DNA of 64,000 nt from Cyrtodaria siliqua (lineage: Eukaryota; Mollusca; Bivalvia; Adapedonta; Hiatellidae), in the NCBI GenBank assembly GCA_037043455.1, contig JAWPHD010003258.1, forward strand, positions 124,001-188,000, written 5' to 3'. The notes beneath the pieces are model-generated. The model worked only from the letters and a program-made list of their open reading frames with translations. It was not told the DNA's origin and did no database searches. A program made the position numbers and the translations under genes. Shown here one piece after another: positions 33,603-48,509 of the stretch (its first letter is position 1; every line of letters starts with the position of its first letter).

Positions 33603-35998
33603 AATAATTGTACCAGTTAATACCATTGAACCATATAAGTAAATACCATTGAACCGTAAAAGTAAATACCATTGAACCGTATAAGTAAATACCATTTACC
33701 CGTGTAAGTAAATACCATTGAATGGTATAAATAAATACCATTGAATTGTATAAATAAATACCATTGCATTTTATAAGTAAATACCATTGAACTGTATAAG
33801 TAAATACCATTGGCTTGTATAAGTAAATACCATTGACTTGCATAGGTAAATACCATTGAATTGTATTAGTAAATACCATCGAATTGTATAAGTAAAGTTC
33901 ATTGAATTGTATAGGTAAATACCATTGAGTTGTATAATTAAATACCATTAAATTGTATAAGTGAATACCAATAAATTGTATAAGTAAATACCATTGAATC
34001 ATATAAGTAAATACCTTTGAACCGTAAAAGTAAATACCATTGAACTGTATAAGTAAATACCATTGAACTGTATAAGTAAATAACATTGGATTGTATAAGT
34101 AAATACCAATAAATTGTATAAGTAAATACCCTTGAACCGTATAAGTAAATACCATAGCCCCGTATAAGTAAATACCGTTGACTTGTATAAGTAAATACCA
34201 TTGAACAGTATAAATAAATATCATTGAATCGTATAAATAAATAAATACCATTCAACTGTATAAGTAAAAACCATTGGACTGTATAAGTAAATACCATTGA
34301 ACTGTATAAGTAAATACCATTGACTTGTATAAGTAAATACTATTGAATTGTATAAGTAAATACCATTGGCTTGTATAAGTTAATACCCTTGAATTGTATA
34401 AGGAAATATCATTGAACTGTATAAGTAAATACTATTTAACTGTATTAGTAAATACCATTGAAATGTATATGTAATTACCATTGAATTGTATAAGTACATA
34501 TCATTGCATTGTATCGGTAAATACCAGTGAATTGCATAAGTAAATACCAGTGAATTGCATAGGTAAATACCAGTGAATTGCAAAAGTAAATACCAGTGAA
34601 TTGCATCAGTAAATACCAGTGAATTGTAAATACCAGTGAATTGCATGAGTTCATTGAACCATATAAGTAAATATCATTGAACCGTAGAAATAAATACCAT
34701 TGGATTGTATAAGAAAATATCACTATATTTTAAATGCCATTGAATTGTACAAGTACAGGCCATTGATTTGTATAATTAAATACCATTGAATTGTATAAGT
34801 AAATGCCATTAAATTATATAAGTAAATACCATTGAATTGTATAAGTAAATACCATTGAACTGTATGATTAAAAACCACTGAATTGTATAAGTAAATACCA
34901 CTGAATTGTATAAGTAAATGCCATTGAATAGTATAAGCAAATACCATTGAACTCTATAAGTAAATACCATTGGATTGTATAAGTAAATACCATAGAATTG
35001 TATCAGTCAATACCATTCAATTGTATAAGTAAATACCATTGAATTGTATAAGTAAATACCACTGTATAAGTAAATACCATTGAACTGTATAAGTAAATAC
35101 CATTGAATTGAATAAGTAAATACCATTGAACTCTAGAAGAAAATACCATTGAACTGTATAAGTAAATATCGTTGAACTGTACATGTATCAATCAATACCA
35201 TTGAACTGTAAAAGTAAATACCATTGACTAATATAAGTAAATACCGTTGAATCGTATAAGTAAATATCATTGAATCGTATAGGTAAATACCATTGAACTG
35301 TATAAGTAAATACCATTGAACTGTATAAGTAAATACCATTGAATTGTATAGGTAAATACCATTGAACTGTATATGTAATTTCCATTGAACTGTATAAGTA
35401 AATGGCATTGAATTGTATAAGTATATACCATTGAATTGTATAAGTATATACCATTGAATTGTATAAGTAAATACCATTGCATTGTATAAGTATATACCAT
35501 TGAATTGTATAAGTAAATGCAAATGGACTGTATAAGTAAATACCAGTTAACTGTTTAAGTAAATACCATTGAACTCTATCAGTAAAAACCATTGAATTGT
35601 ATAAGTAAATACCATTCAATTGTATAAGTAAATACAATTTAATTTTATAAATAAATAACACTGAATTGTTTAAGTAAATACAACTATATAAGTAAATACC
35701 ATTGAAGCGTATAAGTAAATACCATTGAATTGTATAAGTAAATACCATTGTACCATATAAGTAAATACCATTGTACCATATAAGTAAATACCATTGAACT
35801 GTATAAATAAATACCATTGAATTGTATCAATAAATACCATTGAACTGTATAAGTAATTACCATTGAACAGTATAAGTAAATACCATTAAACTGTATATAT
35901 AAATACCATTGAACTGTATAAGTAATTACCATTGAACAGTATAAGTAAATACCATTGAACTGTATAAGTAAATACCTTTGAACTGTATAAGTAATACC
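33603..35998. repeat. Higher-order repeat, 2,396 bp, copy 2
   Basis: Direct tandem copy of 31,207-33,602. A scattering of single-base differences (for example in the 34,000-34,100 and 35,340-35,560 stretches) shows that it is a real but young duplication, or an assembly of two haplotypes. Confidence 0.9.
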
Positions 35999-36289
35999 AT
36001 TGAATTGTATAAGTAAATACCATTGAACCGTATAAGGAAATACCATTTAAACCGTATAAGTAAATATCATAGAACCGTATAGGTAAATAGCATTGAATTG
36101 TATTACTCAAAACCATTGAACTGTATAAGTAAATACCATTGTACTGTATATGTAAATACATTGACTTGTATTAGTAAATACCATTGAATTATATAAGTCA
36201 ATATTATTGAACCGTATAAGTAAATACATACCATTGGACTGTATAAGTAAATACTAATGTACTGTATCAATAAATACCACTGGACTGTA

Positions 36290-37295
36290 TAAGTACATAC
36301 CATTGAATTGTATAAATAAATATCATTGAATTGTATCAGTAAATACCACTGTATATGTAAATACCATTGAACTGTTTAAGTAAATACCATTGAATTGAAT
36401 AAGTAAATACCATTGAACTCTATAAGAAAATACCATTGAACTGTATAAGTAAATATCGTTGAACTGTATCAGTCAATACCGTGGAACTGTATAAGTAAAT
36501 ACCATTGACTCGTATAAGTGAATACCGTTGAATCGTATAAGTAAATATCATTGAATCGTATAAGTAATTACCATTGAACTGTATAAGTAAATACCTTTGG
36601 AATGTATAAGTAAATACCATTGAATTGTATAAGTAAATACCATTGAATTGTATAAGTAAATACCATTGAACTGTATAAGTAAATACCATTGAACTGTATA
36701 AGTAAATACCATTGAATTGTAAAGGTAAATACCGTTGAACTGTATAAGTAAATACCGAATTGATCTGTATATTTAAATACCGTTGAACTGTATAAGTAAA
36801 TACCATTAAACTGTATATGTAATTACCAGTAAATACAATTTAATTGTATCAATAAATAACACTGAATTGTATAAGTAAATACAACTATATAAGTAAATAC
36901 CATTGAAGCGTATAAGTAAAAACCATTGAACCGTATAAGTAAATACCATTCAATTGTATAGGTAAATACCATTGAACCGTATAAGTAAATAACCGTATAA
37001 GTAAATGCCATAGAACCGTATAGGTAAATACCATTGAATTGTATTACTAAATACCATTGAACTGTATAAGTAAATACCAGTGTACTGTATATGTAAATAC
37101 ATTGAATTGTATTAGCAAATACCATTGAATTGTATAAGTAAATACCATTGAATCGTATAAGTAAATACCATTGGACTATATAAGTAAATACTAATGTTCT
37201 GTATAAAGAAATACAATTGGACTGTATAAGTAAATACCATTGAATTATCGTATTAGTAAATACCATTAAATTGTATAAGCAAATATCATTGAACC
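36290..37295. repeat. Higher-order segment, copy 1 of about 1 kb
   Basis: Repeats at 38,681-39,747 in the same variant order (landmarks ACCACTGTATATGTAAATAC, ACCGAATTGA, AATTATCGTATTA), offset 2,391 bp at the left and about 2,450 at the right owing to added units. It also resembles parts of the 2,396-bp repeat. Confidence 0.75.
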
Positions 37296-38680
37296 GTTTA
37301 TATAAATAGCATTGAATTGTATTATTAAATACCATTGAACTGTATAAGTAAATACCATTGTACTGTATATGTAAATACATTGAATTGTATTAGTAAATAC
37401 CATTGAATTATATAAGTCATAATTATTGAACCGTATAAGTAAATACATACCATTGGACTGTATAAGTAAATACTAATATACTGTATCAATAAATACCACT
37501 GGACTGTATAAGTATATACCATTGAATTATCGTATTAGTAAATACCATTGAATTGTATAAGTAAATACCATTGAACCGTATATGTAAATACCATTGAACT
37601 GCATTGAACTGTATAAGTAAATACCATTTAACCATATAAGTAAATACCATTGAACTGTATAAGTAAATACCATTGAACTGTATAATTAAATATCATTGAA
37701 ATGTATATACCATTGAACTGTATTAGTAAATATCATTGAACCGTATAAGTCAATACCATTGAACCGTATATGTCAATACCTTTATATTGTATAAGAACAT
37801 ACCATTGACTTGTTTAAGTAAAAACCATTGAATTGTATAAGTAAATACCATTGAAACGTATAAGTAAATACCATTGAACCGCATAAGTAATACCATTGAC
37901 TTGTATAAGTAAATACATTGAATTATATAACTAAAAACCATTAAACCGTATAAGTAAATACCATTGAACCGTAATAGTGATACCATTGCATCGTATAAGT
38001 AAATACCATTAAACCGTATAAGTAAATACCATTGAACCGTATCATACAATACCATTGAATTGTATCAGTAAATGTCATTGATTTATATCAGTAAATACCA
38101 TTGAATTGTATTAGTAAATACTAGTGAAATGCATAAATAAATACCATTGAATTATACAAGTAAATACAGTTGAATTGTATTAGTAAATACCATTGAATTG
38201 TATAAGTTATTGCCATTGAATTTTATAAGTAAATACCATTGAATTGTATAAGTAAATACGATTGAACTCTATCAGTAAATACCATTGAATTGTATAAGTA
38301 AATACCATTGAATTGTATTAGTCAGTACAATTGAATTGTATATGTAAATACCACTATAAGTAAATACCATTGAACTGTATCAGTAAATAGCGTTGAACTG
38401 TATAATTAAACACCATTCAACTTTATAAGTAAATACCATTAAACTGTTTCAGTAAATACCATTGATCTGTATAAGTAATACCATTGAATTGTATAAGTAA
38501 ATACCATTGAACCGTATAAGTAAATACTATTGAACTGTATAAGTAAATACCATTGAATTGTTTAAGTAAATACCATTGAACCGTATAAATAAATACCTCT
38601 GAATTGTATAAGTAAAAAATGCCATTGAATAGTATAAGCAAATACCATTGAAATCTAGAAGTAAATACCATTGGATTGTA

Positions 38681-39747
38681 TAAGTACATACCATTGAATT
38701 GTATAAATAAATATCATTGAATTGTATCAGTAAATACCACTGTATATGTAAATACCATTGAACTGTTTAAGTAAATACCATTGAATTGAATAATAAAATA
38801 CCATTGAACTCTATAAGAAAATACCATTAAACTGTATAAGTAAATATCGTTGAACTGTATCAGTCAATACCGTTGAACTGTATAAGTAAATACCATTGAC
38901 TCGTATAAGTGAATACCGTTGAATCGTATAAGTAAATATCATTGAATCGTGTAAGTAATTACCATTGAACTGTATAAGTAAATACCTTTGGAATGTATAA
39001 GTAAATACCATTGAATTGTATAAGTAAATACCATTGAATTGTATAAGTAAATACCATTGAATTGTATAAGTAAATACCATTGAACTGTATAAGTAAATAC
39101 CATTGAACTGTATAAGTAAATACCATTGAATTGTAAAGGTAAATACCGTTGAACTGTAAAAGTAAATACCGAATTGAACTGTATAGGTAAATACCGTTGA
39201 ACTGTATAAGTAAATACCATTAAACTGTATATGTAATTACCATTGAACTGTATAAGCAAATACCATTCAATTGTATAAGTAAATACAATTTAATTGTATA
39301 AATAAATAACACTGAATTGTATAAGTAAATACAAATATATAAGTAAATACCATTGAAGCGTATAAGTAAAAACCATTGAACCGTATAAGTAAATACCATT
39401 CTATTGTATAGGTAAATACCATTGAACCGTATAAGTAAATAACCGTATAAGTAAATACCATAGAACCGTATAGGTAAATACCATTGAATTGTATTACTAA
39501 ATACCATTGAACTGTATAAGTAAATACCATTGTACTGTCAATGGAAATACATTGAATTGTATTAGCAAATACCATTGAATTGTATAAGTAAATACCATTG
39601 AATCGTATAAGTAAATACCATTGGACTATATAAGTAAATACTAATGTTCTGTATAAATAAATACAATTGGACTGTATAAGTAAATACCATTGAATTATCG
39701 TATTATTAAATACCATTAAATTGTATAAGTAAATACCATTGAACCGT
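38681..39747. repeat. Higher-order segment, copy 2 of about 1 kb
   Basis: Counterpart of 36,290-37,295, with a few extra 23-bp units and substitutions. Confidence 0.75.
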
Positions 39748-42700
39748 TTATGTAAATACCATTGAACTGCATTGAACTGTATAAGTAAATACCATTTAAC
39801 AGTATAAGTAAATACCATTGGACTGTACAAATAATACCATTGAAATGTATATACCATTGAACTGTATTAGTAGATACCACTGACTTGTATAAGTAAATAC
39901 CATTAAACCGTATAAGTAAATACCATTGAACCGTATCAGTCAATACCATTGAATTTTATCAGTAAATGCCATTGATTTGTATCAGTAATTACTATTGAAT
40001 TGTATCAGTAAATACTAGTGAATTGCATCAATAAATACCATTGAATTATACAAGTAAATACCGTTGAATTGTATTAGTAAATACCATTGAATTTTATAAG
40101 TAATTGCCATTGAATTGTATAAGTCGATAATAACGTACTGTATAAATAAATACCATTGAACTGTATAAGTGAATACCATTGAACCGTATAAGTAAATACC
40201 ATTGAACTGTATAAGTAAATACCATTGAATTGTATAAGTAAATACCATTGAACCGTAAAAGTAAATAACATTGGACTGTATAAGTAAATACCAATGTATT
40301 GTATAAATATATATTATTGAACTGTATAAGTAAATACAATTGAACTGTATTAGTAAATACCATTGAATTGTATAAGTAAATACCATTGAATCGTATAAGT
40401 AAATACCATCGGACTACATTGAACTGTATAAGTCAATACCATTGAACTGCATTGAACTGTATAAGTAAATACCATTGAACCGTTTAAGTAAATACCATTG
40501 AACTGTATAAGTGAATACCGTTGAACTGTATAAGTAAATACCATTGAATTGTATATGTAAATACCATTGAACTGTATAAGTAAATACCATTGAACTGTAT
40601 AAGTAAATACCATTGAACTGTATAACTAAATACCATTGATCTGTATAAGTAAATACCATTGAACTGTATAAGTAAATACCATTGAACTGTGTTAGTAATT
40701 ACCATTGAAATGTATATATCATTGAACTGTATAAGTAAATACCATTGAACTGTATTAGTCAATATCATTGAACCGTATAAGTCAATACCATTGAAACGTA
40801 TAAGTCAATACCTTTAAATTGTATAAGAACATACCATTGAATTGTATAAGTAAAAAACATTGAATTGTAAAAGTAAATATCATTGAAACGTGTAGGTAAA
40901 TACCATTGAACCGCATAAGTAATACCATTGACTTGTATAAATAAATAAATTGTATAAGAACATACCATTGAATTGTATAAGTAAAAACCATTGAATCGTA
41001 TAAGTAAATACCATTAAACCGTATAAGTAAATACCGTTGAACCATATCAGTCAAAACCATTGAATTGTATCAGTAAATATCATTGATTTGTATCGGTAAA
41101 TACCATTGAATTGTATTAGTAAATACCAGTGATTTGCATAAGTAAATATCATTTATTTGCATATGAAACTACCAGTGAATTGCATAAATAAATACCGTTG
41201 AATTGTATTATTAAATACCTTTGAATTGTATAAGTAATTGCAATTGCATTGTATAATTATATACCATTGAATTGTGTAAGTAAATACCATTGAATTGTAT
41301 TAGTCAATTCCATTGAACTGTATCAGTAAATAGCGTTGAACTGTATAATTATATACTATTGAACCGTATCAGTTAATACCATTGAATTGTATCAGTAAAT
41401 GCCATTGATTTGTATCAGTCAATACCATTGAATTGTATCAGTAAATACTAGTGAAATGCATAAATAAATCTCATTTAATTATACAAGTAATTACCGTTGA
41501 ATTGTATTAATAAATACCATTGAATTGTATAAGTAATTGCCATTGAATTGTATAAGTAAATACCATTAAATTGTATAAGTAAATACGATTGAACTCTATA
41601 AGTAAACACCATTGAATTGTATAAGTAAATACCATTTAATTGTATTCGTCAATACCATTGAACTGTATATGAAAATACCACTATAAGTAAATACCATCGA
41701 ACTGTATCAGTAAATAGCGTTGAACTGTATAATTAAATACCATTGAACTGTATAAGTAAATACAATTAAACTGTATCAGTAAATAACATTGATCTGTATA
41801 AGTAATACCATTGAATTGTAGAAGTTACTACCATTGAACCGTATAAGTAAATACCATTGAACCGTATAAGAAAATACCATTGAATTGTATAAGTATATAC
41901 CACTGAACCGTATAAGTAAAAACCATTGGACTGTATAAGTCGATAATAATGTACTGTATAAATAAATACCATTGAACTGTATGAGTAAATACAATTGAAC
42001 TGTATCAGTAAATACCATTGAATTATAGTATCTGTAAATACCATTGAATTGTATCAGCAAATAGCATTGAACCTTATAAGTAAATACCATTGGATTGCAT
42101 TGAACTGTATAAGTAAATACCATAGAAATGCATTGAACTGTATAAGTAAATACCATTGAACCGTATAAGTACATACCATTGAACTGTATAAGTAAATACC
42201 ATTGAACTGTATAAGTAAATACCATTGAAATGTATACACCATTGAACTGTATTAGTAAATACCATTGAACTGTATTAGTAAATATCATTGAACCTTATAA
42301 GTAAATACCATTGAACCGTATAAGTCAATACCTTTAAATTGTATAAGAACATACCATTGACTTGTATAAGTAAAATGCATTGAATTGTGTAAGTATATAC
42401 CATTTAAACGTATAAGTAAATACCATTGAACCGCATAAGTAATACCATTGACTTGTATAAGTAAATACATTGAATTGTATAAGTAAAAACCATTAAACCG
42501 TATAAGTAAATACCATTAAACCGTATAAGTAAATACCATTGAGCCGTATCGGTCAATACCATTGAATTGTTTCAGTAAATGCCATTGATTTGTATCAATA
42601 AATACCATTGAATTGTATCAGTAAATATTAGTGATGTGCATAAGTAAATACCATTGATTTGCATTAGTAAATACCATTGAACCGTAATAATGATACCATT

Positions 42701-43560
42701 GAATCGTATAAGTAAATACTATTAAACCGTATAAGTAAATACCATTGAACTGTATCAGTCAATACCATCGAACCGTATCAGTCAATAACATTGAATTGTA
42801 TCAGTAAATGCCATTGATTTGTATCAGTCAATACCATTGAATTGTATCAGTAAATACTAGTGAATTGCATAAATAAATATCATTGAATTATACAAGTAAA
42901 TACCGTTGAATTGTATTAGTAAATATCATTGAATTGTATAAGTCATTGCCATTGAATTGTATAAGTAAATACCATTGAACTGTATAAGTAAATACCATTG
43001 ATCTGTATAAGTAAATACCATTGAACTGTATAAGTAAATACCATTGAACTGTGTTAGTAATTACCATTGAAATGTATATACCATTTAAACGTATAAGTAA
43101 ATACCATTGAACCGCATAAGTAATACGATTGAATTGTATAAGTAAATACGGTTGAACTCTATAAATACTAATGAATTGTAAAAGTAAATACCATTGAATT
43201 GTATTAGTCAATACCATTGAACTGTATATGTAAATACCACTATAAGTGAATACCATTGAACTGTATCAGTAAATAGCGTTGAACTGTATAATTAAATACC
43301 ATTGAACTGTATAAGTAAATACCATTAAACTGTATCAGTAATTATCATTGATCTGTATAAGTAATACCATTTATTTGTATAAGTAAATACCATTGAACCG
43401 TATAAGTAAATACCATTGAATTGTATAAGTATATACCATTGAACATTTAAGTAAATACCATTGAACTGTATACATGTAAGTAAATACCATTGAACTGTAT
43501 AAGTTAATACCATTGAACTGTGCAAGTAAATACCATTGAACTGTATAAGTAAATACCATT

Positions 43561-46500
43561 AAAATGTATATATCATTGAACTTCATAAGTAAATACCATT
43601 GAATTGTATTAGTAAATATAATTGAACCGTATAAGTTATTACCATCGAACCGAATAAGTCAATACCTTTAAATTGTATAAGAACATACCATTGAATTGTA
43701 TAAGTAAATACGATTGAACTCTATAATTAAATACCATTGAACTGTATCAGTAAATACCATTAAACTGTATCAGTAAATACCATTGATCTGTATAAGTTAT
43801 ACCATTGAATTGTATAAGTAAATACCATTGAACCGTATAAGTCAATACCATCGAGCCGTATAAGTAAATACCATTGAATTGTATAAGGATATACCACTGA
43901 ACCGTATAAGTAAATACCATTGGACTGTATAAGTAAATACCATTGAACTGTATAAATAAATACCATTGAACTGTATATGTAAATACAATTGAACTGTATA
44001 AGTAAATACCATTGAACTGTATAAGTAAATACCATTGAACTGTATTAGTAAATACCATTGAACTGTATAAGTAAATACCATTGAACTGTATAAGTAAATA
44101 CCATTGAAATGTATATATCATTGAACTGTATAAGTAAATACCATTGAACTGTATAAGTAAATACCATTGAACTGTATAAGTAAATACCATTGAACTGTAT
44201 AAGTAAATACCATTGAACTGTATAAGTAAATACCATTGAACTGTATTAGTAAATATCATTGAACCGTATAAGTAAATACCATTGAACCGTATAAGTCGAT
44301 ACCTTTAAATTGTATAAGAATATACCATTGACTTGTATAAGTTAAAAACATTGAATTGTATAAGTAAATACCATTGGACTGTATACGTAAATACTAATGT
44401 ACTGTATAAATAAATACCATTGAACTGTATAAATAAATACCATTGAATTATCGTATTAGTAAAAACCATTGAATTGTATAAGTAAATACCATTGAAACGT
44501 ATTATAAATACCATTGAACCGCATAAGTGATACCATTGGCTTGTATAAGTAAATACATTGAATTGTATAAGTTAAAACCATTAAATCGTATACGTAAATA
44601 ACATTAAACCGTATAATTAAATACCATTGAACCGTATCAGTCAATACCATTGAATTATTGCTCCCCCACACAAAGTGTGGTAGTGGAGCCATATTGATTT
44701 TGTGCTTTCTGTCTGTCTGCGTGTCTGCCTGTCTGCGTGTCTGTAGGTCTGTGTCACAATCAATAACTATAGAATGGTTGGACCTAGGGTCCTCAAACTT
44801 AGAAGGGTGGTTGGTCATGACAAGTAGATGACCCCTATTGATTTTGGGGTCACTGGGTCAAAGGTCAAGGTTACGGTGACATTGACTATCAAAACGATGT
44901 CCGATCTATAATTAGAGAATGGTTGATTCTAGGGTCCTCAAACTTGGAAGGTTGGTTGGTCATGACAAGCAGATGACCCCTGTTGATTTTGTTGTCACTA
45001 GGTCAAAGGTCTAGGTTGCGGTGACATTGACTATCAAAATGATGTCCTATCAATAACTATAGAGTGGTTGGACCTAGGGTCCTCAAACTTGGAAGGATGG
45101 TTGGTCATGACAAGTAGATGACCCCTATTGATTTTGCGGTGACATTGACTATCAAAACGAACTAGAGAGTGGTTGGACCTAGGGTCCTCAAACTTGGAAG
45201 GACGGTTGGTCATGACAAGTAGATGACCCCTATTGATTTTGTGGTCACTAGGTCAAAGGTTGCGGTTGCTGTGACATTGATTATCAAAACGATATCCGAT
45301 CAATAACTAGAGAGTGGTTGGACCTAGGGTCCTCAAACTTGGAAGGATGTTTGGTCATGACAAGTAGATGAACCCTTTTGCTTTTGGGGTCACTAGGTCT
45401 TAGGTCAAGGTTGCGGTGACATAGACTATCAAAACGATGTTCGATCAATAATTAGAGAGTGGTTAGACCTAGGGTCCTCAAACTTGGAAGATTGGTTGGT
45501 CATGACAAATAGATGACCCCTATTGATTTTGGGGTCACTAGGTCAAAGGTCAAGGTTGCGGTGACATTGACTATCAAAACGATGTCCGATCAATAACTAG
45601 AGAGTGGTTGGACCTAGGGTCCTCAAACTTGGAAGGATGGTTGGTCATGACCAGTAGATGACCCCTATTGATTTTTGCGTTTAATTTTTTTTTAATTTTT
45701 ATTTAAATATTTTTTTAATTCCTTCTAAATTTGTTAAATTTTTTAAAAATGTTTTTTTTATAAATTTTTTTTTTAAATTTTTGCATCAAAAGTTTTAGGG
45801 TCGGCCCCTTAAAAAAATAGGGTCGGTCGGGTTACCTGAACCACACATATTGTTTTATGTGGCCTTACTGATAAAGATTGTAGATACAGTCACAGGGATA
45901 TTGATTATCAAAACGATCTCAGATCAATAGAGGACGGTTGGACAATGGACAATAACAATTTCTAGTTGTATAGGTAAATGCCATTGATTTGTATCAGTAA
46001 ATACCATTGAAATGTATCAGTAAATACCAGTGATTTGCATAAGTAAATACCATTTATTTGCATAAGAAAATGCCAGTGAATTGCATAAATAAATATCATT
46101 GAATTGTACAAGTAAATATCGTTGAACTGTATAAGTATATACCATTGAACTGTATAAGTAAATACCATTGAAATGTATATATCATTAAACTGTATAAGTA
46201 AATACCATTGAACTGTATTATTAAATAGCATTGAACCGTATAAGTAAATACCATTGAACCGTATGTCAATACCTTTAAATTGTATAAGAACATACCGTTG
46301 ACTTATATAAGTAAAAATCATAGAATTGTAAAAGTAATTACCATTGAAACGTACAAGTAAATGCCATTGAACCGCGTAAGTAATACCATTGACTTGTATA
46401 AGTAAATACATTGAATTGTATAAGTAAAAACCATTAAAACGTATAATTAAATACCATTGAACGGTATCATTAATACCATTGAATCGTATAAGTCAATACC

Positions 46501-47241
46501 ATTGAATTGCATCAGTAAACGCCATTGATTTGTATCAGTAAATATCATTGAATTGTATCAGTAAATACCAGTGATTTCCATAAGTAAAAACCATTGATTT
46601 GCTTAGGAAAATACCATTGAATTGTATAAGTAAATACCATTGGACCGTATAAGTAAATACCATTGAACCGTATAAGTAAATACCATTGAATTATATAAGT
46701 ATATACCACTGAACCGTATAAGTAAATACCATATAACCGTATAAGTAAATGATATTGAATTGTATTACTAAATACCATTGAATTGTATAAGTAAATGCCA
46801 TTGAATTGTATAATTAAATACCATTGAATTGTATAAGTAAATACAATTGAATGTATAAGTCAGTACCATTGAACTGTATATTGAAATACCACTATAAGTA
46901 AATACCATTGAACTGTATCAGTAAATAGCGTTGGACTGTATAAATAAATACCATTGAACTGTATCAGTCAATACCATTGAATTGTATCAGTAAATGCCAT
47001 TGATTTGTATCAGTAAATGCCATTGAATTGTATCAGTAAATACTAGTGAATTTCATAAATAAATACCATTGAATTATACAAGTAATTACCGTTGAATTGT
47101 AATACTAAATACCATTGAATTGTATAAGTAAATGCCATTGAATTGTATAATTAAATACCATTGAATTGTATAAGTAAATACCATTGAACCGTATAAGTAA
47201 ATACCATTGAACTGCATTGAACTGTATAAGTAAATACCATT
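43561..47241. repeat. Large tandem duplication, copy 1 (about 3.7 kb)
   Basis: Begins AAAATGTATATATCATTGAACTTCAT and runs through satellite, the 44,657 element and more satellite. The next copy starts with the same landmark at 47,242. It shows that the non-satellite element was amplified together with array sequence. Confidence 0.85.
44657..45963. mobile_element. Tandem-repeat-bearing insertion, copy 1
   Basis: Left end ATTGCTCCCCCACACAAAG with a small CCACAC/GTGTGG hairpin, then CTGT/CTGC microsatellite. Seven units of about 146 bp (one shortened) follow, each with GGTTGGACCTAGGGTCCTCA, GGTTGGTCATGACAAGTAGA, GGTCACTAGGTCAAAGGTCA and ACGATGTCCGATCAATAACT. Then come an AT-rich block and TTTTAGGGTCGGCCCCTTAA. 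No protein frame. It is flanked on both sides by 23-bp units. The CCTAGG and TCATGA palindromes recur in every unit. Confidence 0.8.
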
Positions 47242-48509
47242 AAAATGTATATATCATTGAACTTCATAAGTAAATACCATTGAATTGTATTAGTAAATAT
47301 AATTGAACCGTATAAGTTATTACCATTGAACCGAATAAGTCAATACCTTTAAATTGTATAAGAACATACCATTGAATTGTATAAGTAAATACGATTGAAC
47401 TCTATAATTAAATACCATTGAACTGTATCAGTAAATACCATTAAACTGTATCAGTAAATACCATTGATCTGTATAAGTAATGCCATTGAATTGTATAAGT
47501 AAATACCATTGAACCGTATAAGTCAATACCATCGAGCCGTATAAGTAAATACCATTGAATTGTATAAGGATATACCACTGAACCGTATAAGTAAATACCA
47601 TTGGACTGTATAAGTCGATAATAGTGTACTGTATAAATAAATGCAATTGAACAGTATAAGTAAATACAATTGATCTGTATCAGTAAATACCATTGAATTA
47701 TCGTATTTGTCAATACCATTGAATTGTATAAGTAAATACCATTGAACCGTATAAGTAAATACCATTGAACTGCATTGAACTGTATAAGTAAATACCATTA
47801 AATTGTAAATGTAAATACCGTTGAATCGTATAAGTAAATACCATTGGACTGTATAAGGAAATACTAATGTACTGTATAAATAAATACCATTGAACTGTAT
47901 ATGTAAATACAATTGAACTGTATAAATAAATACCATTGAACTGTATAAGTAAATACCATTGAACTGTATAAGTAAATACCATTGAACTGTATAAGTAAAT
48001 ACCATTGAAATGTACATATCATTGAACTGTATAAGTAAATACCATTGAACTGTATAAGTAAATACCATTGAACTGTATAAGTAAATACCATTGAACTGTA
48101 TTAGTAAATATCATTGAACCGTATAAAAATACCATTGAACCGTATAAGTCGATACCTTTAAATTGTATAAGAATATACCATTGACTTGTATAAGTTAAAA
48201 ACATTGAATTGTATAAGTAAATACCATTGGACTGTATACGTAAATACTAATGTACTGTATAAATAAATACCATTGAACTGTATCAATAAATACCATTGAA
48301 TTATCGTATTAGTTAAAACCATTGAATTGTATAAGTAAATACCATTGAAACGTATTATAAATACCATTGAACCGCATAAGTGATACCATTGGCTTGTATA
48401 AGTAAATACATTGAATTGTATAAGTTAAAACCATTGAATCGTATACGTAAATAACATTAAACCGTATAAGTAAATACCATTGAACCGTATCAGTCAATAC
48501 CATTGAAGT
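45964..48509. repeat. 23-bp satellite, block A5
   Basis: Same family. It contains the boundary between the two copies of the 3.7-kb duplication at 47,241/47,242. Confidence 0.95.

Larger units (their letters stand above)
29511..44656. repeat. 23-bp satellite, block A4, with higher-order structure
   Basis: About 650 units of the core plus TGTATAAGTA-type variants, with local sub-families (ACTTGTATAAG, CCGTATAAG, TGTATCAG, GCATAAG). A four-unit (92-bp) higher-order repeat is evident at about 29,600-29,950. A compound variant with an inserted ACTGCATTGA recurs from about 37,590 onward. Many long minus-strand stop-free frames are artefacts of the unit. Confidence 0.95.
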
